Positions 54,637 through 62,965 of a stretch of 64,000 nucleotides of DNA are shown piece by piece. This DNA is from Flavobacterium micromati (GTDB lineage: Bacteria > Bacteroidota > Bacteroidia > Flavobacteriales > Flavobacteriaceae): positions 1-64,000 of the forward strand of contig NZ_FQWF01000005.1 of NCBI RefSeq assembly GCF_900129585.1, written 5' to 3'. The translations under genes were made by a program, and so were the position numbers. Position 1 is the first letter of the stretch; every line of letters starts with the position of its first letter. Below the pieces are notes generated by a model. The model did no database searches and was not told the origin of the DNA. It saw nothing but the letters and a program-made list of their open reading frames with translations.

Positions 54637-55023
54637 ATGAACACACGCGATACTTTTATTTCACAACTCCGAGGACAGGCAATTGGTACAATATCTTTAG
54701 AATCCACAATGGAAGAATCGTTCCAAAATGAAACTCTTAGACCGATTTTAAAATTACAAAATGATCTTTTTACCGCCGCCTTTGCAAGTTATATTGAAAA
54801 AAATAAAATTGATTTTGAGACTAAAACTGTTGAGGCTAAATTAGTAGTTATTGATAATGCAATACAAAAAGATATCAAATTCAGTAATACAATGAGAGGT
54901 ATTATTATTGGCTTATTCACAGCAGAAGAGTATGCTATCTATTCAAAAAACACTTCAAGTATCAATAAAAGAATGATGAGTATGTTAATGGAACGATTAA
55001 AAAGCCAAGTGCAACTTTTTTAA
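54637..55023 (+). CDS. Conserved small protein, function unknown
   Basis: A 128-residue soluble helical protein (MNTRDTFISQLRGQ...KSQVQLF). It has a regular amphipathic pattern, no signal peptide, no transmembrane helix and no motif that I can name. I recall similar flavobacterial proteins annotated as glyoxalase, but none of the metal-ligand positions of the glyoxalase fold are visible, so I do not use that name. Downstream, a 301-base gap with no gene leads to the amidoligase operon. Confidence 0.75.
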   Translation: MNTRDTFISQLRGQAIGTISLESTMEESFQNETLRPILKLQNDLFTAAFASYIEKNKIDFETKTVEAKLVVIDNAIQKDIKFSNTMRGIIIGLFTAEEYAIYSKNTSSINKRMMSMLMERLKSQVQLF

Positions 55024-55324
55024 AAATTAGCAAAATTTGAGAAATAGCATTTCGAGCTAAAATATTATTTTTTAAACTTAACTATTCATTTCTTAACAAA
55101 CAGATCGTTTTTAAGCAATATTATCTTCTTATTTTGCAGTATCAAATCGCTTACGATAGATTTTGCTTTATTGATAATATTAAAATTAATAAATTCCATA
55201 GAACTATTTTATCAATTTTTTATATTTTAAGATTGTTTGTCTTTTATCTAATAATTATCAATGTAAAGTTTAAAATTATCATTTTATCATATTTATTTTC
55301 ATTACACTTGTTAAAACTAGATAT
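55024..55324. other. Intergenic gap upstream of the amidoligase operon
   Basis: 301 very AT-rich bases. A short hydrophobic reading frame exists but has no support. The operon promoter is expected here; no clear TAnnTTTG box with a -33 element was found. Confidence 0.45.
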
Positions 55325-56038
55325 ATGAAGGAAGAGTATTTTAAGTGGCATTCACCATATTTAAATCGAGAAATTGAAATGCTTGTTTTTGGACATGCTG
55401 GATATCCTGTTGTATTATTTCCAACTTCGATGGGATCGTACCATGAAAACAAAGATATGGGATTGATCGAGTCGGCAAAATGGTATATTGAGCAAGGGCT
55501 TATCCAAATTTTTTGTCCGGATAGTGTCGATAAAGATAGTTTCTATAACAAACAAGTTCATCCCCTTCATCGTATCAAGAATCATGTTCAATATGACAAA
55601 ATGATTTGTCATGAAATTGTTGAAAGAGTAAAAAATAATACCCCTTCAGGAAAAGTTGCTGTTGCAGGGTGCAGTTTTGGCGGTTATCACGCTGTTAATT
55701 TTGCGTTTCGACACCCTGGTTATATAAGCCATGTTTTTTCTATGAGTGGCGCATTTACAATAAAAAATTTCATGGATGGTTTTCATAATGATGATGTATT
55801 TTACAATAGTCCAGAAGATTATTTATATGGATTAAACGATCATGAAATATGGAAAATGGATATTGTTCTAGGAACTTCAAACTGGGATATTTGTTTTGAT
55901 GCGAATCTAAAAATGAGTAAAGTATTAAACGAAAAAAATCTAGATCACTGGCTGGATATTTGGCAAGATCAAAAACACGATTGGCCGGTATGGAAGGAAA
56001 TGTTTCCTCATTATTTATCAAGAATTAATTTTTTTTAA
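55325..56038 (+). CDS. Putative esterase (alpha/beta-hydrolase fold), first gene of the amidoligase operon
   Basis: A 237-residue alpha/beta-hydrolase of the esterase-D/putative-esterase type. The nucleophile elbow is AGCSFGG with Ser117, and the C-terminal KHDWPVW holds the catalytic His218. There is no signal peptide. Followed by the ATP-grasp gene after 18 bases. In such clusters an esterase or peptidase may process the amide-linked product or its precursor. Substrate unknown. Confidence 0.85.
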   Translation: MKEEYFKWHSPYLNREIEMLVFGHAGYPVVLFPTSMGSYHENKDMGLIESAKWYIEQGLIQIFCPDSVDKDSFYNKQVHPLHRIKNHVQYDKMICHEIVERVKNNTPSGKVAVAGCSFGGYHAVNFAFRHPGYISHVFSMSGAFTIKNFMDGFHNDDVFYNSPEDYLYGLNDHEIWKMDIVLGTSNWDICFDANLKMSKVLNEKNLDHWLDIWQDQKHDWPVWKEMFPHYLSRINFF

Positions 56039-56056
56039 AAATATAAACTAACAAAG

Positions 56057-57004
56057 ATGAAAAAAATAGGAATTTTATTTGGAATGGAAGATACTTTCCC
56101 ACAAGCATTTATAGATAGAGTTAACTCAAAAAATGAAAAAGGAATTATTGCTGAAGCCGTTTCTATTGATAAGGTTGTGCAGAACCAAGGTGGCGAATAT
56201 GCCGTTATTATTGATAGAATTTCGCAAGATGTTCCGTTTTACCGTGCTTATTTGAAAAACGCAGCTTTGACGGGCACAAATGTGATCAATAATCCTTTTT
56301 GGTGGAGTGCTGACGATAAGTTTTTTAATAATGCACTTGCGGATACTTTAGGAGTCCCACTTCCTCATACCGTGATTTTACCTTCGGCTGAACATCCTAC
56401 AGATACGACTGGAAAATCTTTTAGAAATTTAAAATACCCAATGGACTGGGAAGGAATATTTGATTACATCGGATTTCCTGCATATATGAAACCGTATGCT
56501 GGAGGTGGCTGGAAAAATGTGTACCGCCTAGAAAACAAAGAAGAATTTTGGGAAAAGCATCAAGAAACGGGACAGTTGGTTATGATGTTACAAGAAGAAA
56601 TTGTTTTTACTGAATATTTTAGAGTGTATTGTTTAGGTGGAAAAGCAGTCCGAATTATGCAATATGAACCCAGAAATCCACATCACTTGCGTTATGTTAT
56701 TGATGGCGCAGCTACTGATAAAAAATTACTTGCAACGGTAAAAGATTATACGTTACGTCTTTGCAAAGGATTGGGATATGATTTTAATACCGTAGAATTT
56801 GCAGTACGTGATGGAATTCCTTACGCTATTGATTTTGGAAATCCAGCTCCGGATGCAGAATTAACTTCGGTGGGTGCTGAAAATTTTGAATGGGTTGTTG
56901 AAGAAGCGGCTAAAATGGCTATCGCTGCTGCAAAAAAGCAAAAAGCTGGAAAAATGAATTTAACTTGGGGAACATTTATAAAAGATGCTGCCGCTGGAAA
57001 ATGA
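56057..57004 (+). CDS. ATP-grasp ligase, RimK-like
   Basis: A 315-residue ATP-grasp enzyme, which forms an acyl phosphate and joins it to an amine or thiol. The ATP-binding Lys145 lies in GFPAYMKPYAGGGWKN, a glycine-rich loop follows, the adenine hinge is LQEEI (residues 178-182), and the Mg-binding residues Glu247, Asp259 and Asn262 sit in VEFAVRDGIPYAIDFGNP. It lies between an esterase and a GCS2 ligase. Substrates cannot be told from the sequence. Confidence 0.9.
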   Translation: MKKIGILFGMEDTFPQAFIDRVNSKNEKGIIAEAVSIDKVVQNQGGEYAVIIDRISQDVPFYRAYLKNAALTGTNVINNPFWWSADDKFFNNALADTLGVPLPHTVILPSAEHPTDTTGKSFRNLKYPMDWEGIFDYIGFPAYMKPYAGGGWKNVYRLENKEEFWEKHQETGQLVMMLQEEIVFTEYFRVYCLGGKAVRIMQYEPRNPHHLRYVIDGAATDKKLLATVKDYTLRLCKGLGYDFNTVEFAVRDGIPYAIDFGNPAPDAELTSVGAENFEWVVEEAAKMAIAAAKKQKAGKMNLTWGTFIKDAAAGK

Positions 57005-57044
57005 TGTGGATTTATTATCCTATTTCCTTTAGCCCAAATAGTTT

Positions 57045-57054
57045 CGATGCATCG
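57045..57054. repeat. Short palindrome in the ATP-grasp to GCS2 gap
   Basis: CGATGCATCG, a 10-base perfect palindrome within the 103-base gap. Its meaning is unknown; it could be a decayed hairpin or a chance palindrome. Confidence 0.35.
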
Positions 57055-57107
57055 GGAGAATAGCGACGCGAACTGACCAAGTATAAAGCGCCTAAAAAAA
57101 TATACTA

Positions 57108-58214
57108 ATGAAAAAGCTACCAATATTTACACTTGGTGTAGAAGAAGAATATCAAATTATAGATCCAGAAACTAGAGATTTGCGCTCGCATTTGTCTAAG
57201 ATTGTTGATGGTGCAAAGATAATTTTGAATGAGCAGGTAAAAGCTGAAATGCACCAGTCGGTGGTGGAAGTGGGTACTAATATTTGCAATAATGTAAACG
57301 ATGCTCGAAATGAAATTCGGTTTTTGCGCTCTAAAATAGTTGAATTAGCTGATAAGCAAGATTTAATTGTTGGTGGCGCGGGAACGCATCCTTTTTCAAA
57401 ATGGCAAGATCAGCCTATTACTGATGATCCGCGTTATCACGATATTGTCAATGAACTGCAAGATGCTGCTCGTTCTAACCTAATTTTTGGAATGCATTGC
57501 CATGTGGGAATTGAAAATAGGGAAATAGGTTTGCAATTAATGAACCAAGCTACTTATTTCTTGCCTCATATTTTTGCTCTTTCTACTAATTCGCCTTTTT
57601 GGGAAGGTAGACAAACCGGGTATAAATCATTTAGAACCAAGGTTTTTGATAAATTTCCTAGAACCGGTTTACCAGAGTATTTTGACTCCGTTGAAGCATA
57701 TCAAAACTTTCTTGATACATTAGTAAAAACAAAATGTATTGATAACCCGAAGAAGATATGGTGGGATTTGCGTTTGCATCCATTTTTTAACACGATTGAA
57801 TTTAGGATATGTGATATGTGCTTAACGGTTGATGAAACCATTTGTATTGTCGCCATTATCCAAGCAATTGTAGCTAAACTCTACAAATTAAATATCAACA
57901 ATACTAGTTTCAATATATACAGATTAGCGCTTATTAAAGAAAATAAATTTCGCGCTGCTCGCTACGGAATTGAAAATAATATGATCGATTTTGGTTTGCA
58001 GCAAGAGGTTGAGACTAAAATGCTGATTCTTGAATTACTTGATTTTGTTGATGATGTAGTTGATGAATTAGGGAGTCGTGATGAAATTAATTTTGTTCAC
58101 GAAATTTTAAAAAATGGAACTGGAGCTGATAAGCAATTAGCAGTATTTAATGAAACTAGTGATCTTTCACGTGTTGTCGATTTTATAACGGGAGAATTTA
58201 CAAAGGGATTGTAA
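57108..58214 (+). CDS. GCS2-type carboxylate-amine ligase (YbdK-like)
   Basis: A 368-residue enzyme of the glutamate-cysteine ligase type 2 family (YbdK/GCS2). The opening TLGVEEEYQIIDPE has the catalytic/metal-binding acidic cluster, and later FGMHCHVGIENREIG and DLRLHPFFNTIEFRICD are family landmarks. YbdK has weak glutamate-cysteine ligase activity; many homologues instead ligate other amines. Between an ATP-grasp and a glutamine amidotransferase gene, it is one of three candidate amide-bond formers in the operon. Confidence 0.93.
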   Translation: MKKLPIFTLGVEEEYQIIDPETRDLRSHLSKIVDGAKIILNEQVKAEMHQSVVEVGTNICNNVNDARNEIRFLRSKIVELADKQDLIVGGAGTHPFSKWQDQPITDDPRYHDIVNELQDAARSNLIFGMHCHVGIENREIGLQLMNQATYFLPHIFALSTNSPFWEGRQTGYKSFRTKVFDKFPRTGLPEYFDSVEAYQNFLDTLVKTKCIDNPKKIWWDLRLHPFFNTIEFRICDMCLTVDETICIVAIIQAIVAKLYKLNINNTSFNIYRLALIKENKFRAARYGIENNMIDFGLQQEVETKMLILELLDFVDDVVDELGSRDEINFVHEILKNGTGADKQLAVFNETSDLSRVVDFITGEFTKGL

Positions 58215-58250
58215 AATAATAAATTATCTTTGCATCTCTCTAATTAATAA

Positions 58251-59087
58251 ATGATTATGCTTAACGAAATAATTAAAATTGCCCTTTTAGATATGTACAA
58301 TGGAGAACCTAATCAGGGCATGCGTTGTATTATAGATGTGGTAAATCGATTTAGTCCAGTGATAAGTTTTCAAATATTTGATGTTCGTGGCAAATGTGAA
58401 TTACCCGAAATTAATAAATTTGATATTTATATATCTACTGGCGGCCCAGGAAATCCCTTGATAGGAGACGGAAATTGGGATGTGAAATATTATCAATTTA
58501 TCGATTCACTGACAAAATGGAATAACGAAAATACAGTTAAAAAGCACGTACTATTTATTTGTCATTCGTTCCAGATGGCATGTTTGCATTTTGGACTAGC
58601 CACGGTTACAAAAAGGAATGATACTTCTTTTGGAGTAATGACTATTCATAAAACTAAAGAAGGCGTTAATGATTCGCTTTTTGAAGGATTAGCAGATCCC
58701 TTTTACGGAATCGATTCTCGCGATTATCAAGTTGTTCAACCCAAATTAAGTGTTTTTGCTAAAAAAGGAGCAAAAATTATATCACTTGAAAAAATTAGAG
58801 ATCATGTGCAATATGAACGTGCGATAATGGCAGTGCGTTTTACCGACTATTTTGTTGGTACACAATTTCATCCAGAAGCCGATCCTATAAGTTTTGTGAT
58901 GCATTTACGAAATAAAGTAGCAAAAGAAAAAATGAAAAAAATGAAAGGTGAAAAAAAATTTCGAGAAATGCTGGAAGATTTAATGGATGATGATAAAATC
59001 TATAAAACAAATGAAACTTTGATTCCCAATTTCCTTCGTACTGCAATTAATGATTTATTGAAAACAAAGAAAATGTTATCTAATTAG
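58251..59087 (+). CDS. Class I glutamine amidotransferase-like protein
   Basis: A 278-residue class I (GMP-synthase-like) glutamine amidotransferase fold. The triad is Cys104, His207 and Glu209 (FHPEA), and STGGPGNP (residues 62-69) is the typical early motif. The nucleophile loop is unusual: FICHSFQ instead of the GxCxGxQ consensus, losing both glycines around the Cys. It probably supplies ammonia to one of the adjacent ligases, or has become a peptidase-like hydrolase. A C-terminal ~55-residue Lys/Met-rich tail is extra. Confidence 0.87.
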   Translation: MIMLNEIIKIALLDMYNGEPNQGMRCIIDVVNRFSPVISFQIFDVRGKCELPEINKFDIYISTGGPGNPLIGDGNWDVKYYQFIDSLTKWNNENTVKKHVLFICHSFQMACLHFGLATVTKRNDTSFGVMTIHKTKEGVNDSLFEGLADPFYGIDSRDYQVVQPKLSVFAKKGAKIISLEKIRDHVQYERAIMAVRFTDYFVGTQFHPEADPISFVMHLRNKVAKEKMKKMKGEKKFREMLEDLMDDDKIYKTNETLIPNFLRTAINDLLKTKKMLSN

Positions 59088-59102
59088 TAAATTTCTAAGT
59101 TT

Positions 59103-60293
59103 ATGATTTCAAAATATCGGGAGTTGTTTAATGCTCAGTTTACAGATCAAAAATATCAAGATTTTAAAAGTGATATCTCTTCCGATTTTAATTATTTGCC
59201 CACTTTTAGAGTGGCCGAAACTCCATTTTTTATTCCGAAAACCTTAAAAGCGCAATTAATTGACGGATGTAGTGAAGTTATATCTTTTATTAAACAAAAA
59301 AACTTTAAAATTCTTACAGACAAATCTTTAGAGCTTAATCATAAAGTTCCCAATGAAGACGAACACACTACTTTCTTGGCTGTAGATTTTGGTATTTGTG
59401 AAGAAAATGGAGAAGTTGTACCTAAACTAATTGAAGTACAAGGTTTTCCTTCGTTATACAATTATCAAGCTAACCTTTACGAAAAATTTAAAAATCAATA
59501 TCCGTTTTTAGAAGAATTTACTCCTTTTTTTGATGGGATTGAAAGCCAGCGCTATCAGGATATTTTAGAGGAAGCAATTTGTAATTACCATCCTAAAGAA
59601 AATGTAATTCTGCTCGAAATTGAACCCGAAAAGCAAAACACAAAAATCGATTTCTATTACTGCAATAGAGATATTGGAATTCCAATAGTTTGTGTTACCG
59701 AATTGATAAAAAGAGCAAAGCAGCTTTTTTATAAAAATGAAAAAGGAGATGAAATCCTCGTTAAGCGAATTTACAATCGGGTTATTTTTGACGAACTTGA
59801 TTTGCGAACTGATTTAAAATTGAATTTTCACTTCTCCGATGATTTAGATGTTGAATGGGCAGGTCATCCCAATTGGTTTTTTAGAATCAGTAAGTTCATT
59901 TTGCCTCATCTAAAAGGGAAGTATTTTATAGAAACTACGTTGTTAAGTGAATTAAAAGAAATTCCAGAAGATTTAGAAAACTATGTTTTAAAACCATTGT
60001 TTTCATTTTCGGGAACGGGCGTAATTTTTCATGTAAAAAAGGAAGATATTGAGTCAGTTGTCGAGAAAGAACTTTACATACTCCAGAAAAAAGTAAATTA
60101 CAAGCCGATAGTCCAATCTCCAGATGGAAAAGTAAAAGCGGAGGTTCGTGTACTATGCGTTTGGAAAAAAGGCGACGAAGCTCCTACTCTTCTTTGTAAT
60201 TTAGTTAGATTAAGTCGTGGTGAAATGATAGGAGTGAAATTTAATAAAGACAAGGACTGGGTCGGAGGAACTTTAGGACTTTTTGAGAGGTAA
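59103..60293 (+). CDS. Second ATP-grasp-like ligase, possibly circularly permuted type
   Basis: A 396-residue protein with two ATP-grasp-like segments: an early IEVQGFPSLYNYQ (residues 110-122), recalling the EVNGFPS of circularly permuted ATP-grasp enzymes, and a later YVLKPLFSFSGTGV (294-307) like the nucleotide loop with its lysine. The C-terminal half has KAEVRVLCVW and a KFNKDKDWVGGTLGLFE end. Together these suggest a peptide-bond or amide ligase of the glutathionylspermidine-synthase-like type. Family name tentative; last gene of the operon. Confidence 0.7.
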   Translation: MISKYRELFNAQFTDQKYQDFKSDISSDFNYLPTFRVAETPFFIPKTLKAQLIDGCSEVISFIKQKNFKILTDKSLELNHKVPNEDEHTTFLAVDFGICEENGEVVPKLIEVQGFPSLYNYQANLYEKFKNQYPFLEEFTPFFDGIESQRYQDILEEAICNYHPKENVILLEIEPEKQNTKIDFYYCNRDIGIPIVCVTELIKRAKQLFYKNEKGDEILVKRIYNRVIFDELDLRTDLKLNFHFSDDLDVEWAGHPNWFFRISKFILPHLKGKYFIETTLLSELKEIPEDLENYVLKPLFSFSGTGVIFHVKKEDIESVVEKELYILQKKVNYKPIVQSPDGKVKAEVRVLCVWKKGDEAPTLLCNLVRLSRGEMIGVKFNKDKDWVGGTLGLFER

Positions 60294-60637
60294 TTTAGAT
60301 TTGCCTAAGTTCTTGAAAATAAATAATACCCAGCAGTATCGTAAGTTGTAAAAAATAAAATAATATTTCGAATTTTGTATTTTTTTACGATTTCATCAGT
60401 TATTACCTTGCTAAAATTAGAGAAATACAATTTTAAATACTCTCACAAAATTTTACTATTGTAAAATATTAGACCCTTTTATGACCCTTTTTTGAATTTA
60501 GTAAAGTGATTGTCGTAAATGACTGTTAAAAATTGAAATGTGCAATAATTTAACATTAAAAAAATTAACATAGTTTTTTTTTCGTTATTATTGTATTGTA
60601 AATAGTGTTTGCTAATCAATTTTTAATCTTGGTCACA
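60294..60637. other. Intergenic gap after the amidoligase operon
   Basis: 344 AT-rich bases with no gene and no clear terminator. It should contain the end of the amidoligase transcript and the promoter of the oxidoreductase genes. Confidence 0.45.
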
Positions 60638-61201
60638 ATGAATAGAAGAGAAGCATTAAAGAGTGTTGCGTTTTTGATGGGAAGCGCAATTTCAGCCACA
60701 ACAATGGGCGTTTTATTCGAAAATTTTGTTTTGCCTGAGAAGGAGAAAAACTTCGTGTCGTTTTCTGCCACTGATGAGCAAATTCTCTCTGAATTTGCCG
60801 AAACAATTATCCCAACTACAGCCTCTTCTGCAGGAGCTAAAGCTGCTGGACTCGGTACTTTTATTCCAATGATTATAAGAGATTGTTATCCAGCTAATTT
60901 TCAGAAACTTTTTGCAGATGGATTGAAAGAAATGCAAATCAAATGTTCAGAAGAGTTTAATAAAGACTTTATCGCAATGTCTAACGAGGAGCGTAATCAA
61001 TTGATGTCTTCTTTACGAGATGATGCCATTGCAACAAATAAAGCACCTTCCTTTTTTCTAATTGCAAGAGATTTGACTATTTTAGGATATTATACCTCTG
61101 AAATTGGATGTACGCAAGCTCGTGAATATCTTCCTATTCCCGGTCGATATGACGGAAATGTTCCTTACATAAAGGATCAGAAGGCTTGGGCGACAAACTA
61201 G
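60638..61201 (+). CDS. Gluconate 2-dehydrogenase subunit 3-like protein
   Basis: A 187-residue protein of the gluconate 2-dehydrogenase subunit 3 family. It starts MNRREALKSVAFLMGSAI, a twin-arginine signal that can carry a folded partner across the membrane, followed by FSATDEQILSEFAETIIPTTASSAGAKAAGLGTFIP, a family landmark. The ATG at 60638 is preferred to a GTG 33 bases upstream. In characterised systems this subunit accompanies a GMC-type catalytic subunit, and the GMC gene indeed follows after 49 bases. Confidence 0.9.
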   Translation: MNRREALKSVAFLMGSAISATTMGVLFENFVLPEKEKNFVSFSATDEQILSEFAETIIPTTASSAGAKAAGLGTFIPMIIRDCYPANFQKLFADGLKEMQIKCSEEFNKDFIAMSNEERNQLMSSLRDDAIATNKAPSFFLIARDLTILGYYTSEIGCTQAREYLPIPGRYDGNVPYIKDQKAWATN

Positions 61202-61250
61202 AAATAATTAGAAATAGTGATTATATCAATCTTATTAAAAAATACTTCAC

Positions 61251-62954
61251 GTGAATATAAATACTAATTTAAAAGCGGAAAATACGTATGATGCTATTGT
61301 CATAGGTTCAGGAATTAGTGGTGGTTGGGCAGCAAAGGAGCTTACCGAGAAAGGTTTAAAAGTGCTTATGCTAGAACGAGGAATGAATATTGAGCATATC
61401 AAAGATTATGACTCGGCAATGAAAGCGCCTTGGGAATTTGAACGAGCTGGAAAGCTTACCGCGGAGCAAAAAAGAACGCATCCTGTGCAAACACGAGATT
61501 ATCCGTACAATGAAGCAACCGAAAAATGGTGGGTTAATGATTTAGATTGTCCCTACACTGAGGATAAGCGCTTTGATTGGTATAGAGGTTTTCACGTAGG
61601 TGGAAAATCGCTGATGTGGGGAAGACAAAGTTATCGTTTTAGTGACCATAATTTTGAAGATAATGCCAAGGATGGCTATGGAAATGATTGGCCTATTCGT
61701 TATAAAGATATTGCCAAGTGGTATGATCACGTGGAAAAATTTGCCGGAATAAGTGGTCAGGCCGAAAATTGGCCTCTGTTACCTGATGGAAAATTTTTAC
61801 CACCAATGGATTTAAATTGTGTAGAAAAATCGGTTAAAGAAAGATTAGAAAAACATTATAATAAAACAAGAATACTTACAATTGGTCGTACTGCAAATTT
61901 AACCGTTCCGCACAAAGGACGAGGGAGTTGTCAATATAGAAACTTGTGCAGTCGCGGTTGTCCTTTTGGAGCTTATTTTAGTACGCAGTCCTCTACATTA
62001 CCAGCAGCAATGGCTACCAACCGTTTAACCGTCAGACCCTACTCGATTGTAAATCATATTATATATGATAAAGAAACGAAAAAAGCCAAAGGCGTGATGG
62101 TTATTGATGCAGAGACAAATGAAACAATGGAATTTTATGCTAAAATCGTTTTTGTAAATGGATCTACTTTAGGTTCAACTTTTATATTATTAAATTCTAC
62201 TTCGGAGGCACATCCTAACGGTATGGGAAATGCCAGCGGACAATTAGGTCATAATCTTATGGATCACCCTTTTCGGGTGGGGGCTGAAGGTTCCGCCGAA
62301 GGTTTTGAAGATAAATATACGTACGGACGAAGAGCAAATGGAATTTACATTCCTAGGTATCAGAACATGGGTAATGATAAAAGAGATTATTTACGAGGTT
62401 TTGGTTATCAAGGTGGCGCAAGTCGCGGTTCATGGCATAAAGAAGTTGCTGAATTAGCTTTTGGCGAAAATTTTAAAAATACGATGTCTTTACCAGCTGA
62501 TTCTTGGAGTATGGGATTAGGTGGGTTTGGAGAAATGTTACCTTATTACGAAAATAAAGTGTACATCGACCATAATAAAAAAGATAAGTGGGGACAATCT
62601 GTGCTAGCAATTGATTGCGAATACAAAGAGAATGAAGCAAAAATGCGCGAAGATATGATGAATGATGCTGCCGAAATGTTAGAAGCGTCTGGTATCAAAA
62701 ATGTGCAACCTTATGATAACGATTGTTATCCTGGAATGGCGATACACGAGATGGGTACAGCAAGAATGGGTAACGACCCGAAGGAATCGGTGTTAAATAG
62801 ATGGAACCAAATGCATGAAGTCAATAATGTATTTGTTACTGACGGCGCTTGTATGCCTTCGTCAGCTTGTCAAAATCCATCATTAACTTATATGGCTTTA
62901 ACAGCTCGTGCTTGCGATTATGCGGTAAAAGAACTAAAAAAAGGAAACATTTAG
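61251..62954 (+). CDS. GMC family FAD oxidoreductase
   Basis: A 567-residue GMC oxidoreductase. FAD motif VIGSGISGGWAAKELTEKG is near residues 17-35, the RGFHVGGKSLMWGRQ segment follows, and the catalytic HEMGTARMG with His is near residue 500. A GTG start at 61251 is used because no ATG occurs in frame before the FAD motif. It lacks its own signal; export would rely on the Tat-signalled subunit 3-like protein. Likely periplasmic oxidation of a sugar or sugar acid, with electrons to the respiratory chain; the natural substrate is unknown. Confidence 0.92.
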   Translation: MNINTNLKAENTYDAIVIGSGISGGWAAKELTEKGLKVLMLERGMNIEHIKDYDSAMKAPWEFERAGKLTAEQKRTHPVQTRDYPYNEATEKWWVNDLDCPYTEDKRFDWYRGFHVGGKSLMWGRQSYRFSDHNFEDNAKDGYGNDWPIRYKDIAKWYDHVEKFAGISGQAENWPLLPDGKFLPPMDLNCVEKSVKERLEKHYNKTRILTIGRTANLTVPHKGRGSCQYRNLCSRGCPFGAYFSTQSSTLPAAMATNRLTVRPYSIVNHIIYDKETKKAKGVMVIDAETNETMEFYAKIVFVNGSTLGSTFILLNSTSEAHPNGMGNASGQLGHNLMDHPFRVGAEGSAEGFEDKYTYGRRANGIYIPRYQNMGNDKRDYLRGFGYQGGASRGSWHKEVAELAFGENFKNTMSLPADSWSMGLGGFGEMLPYYENKVYIDHNKKDKWGQSVLAIDCEYKENEAKMREDMMNDAAEMLEASGIKNVQPYDNDCYPGMAIHEMGTARMGNDPKESVLNRWNQMHEVNNVFVTDGACMPSSACQNPSLTYMALTARACDYAVKELKKGNI

Positions 62955-62965
62955 TTTTAAACAGT

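Noticed and set aside
55134-55328. 64-residue hydrophobic frame in the gap before the esterase
   Set aside because: Very AT-rich, uses a non-ATG start and overlaps the esterase start; no homologue recognisable.
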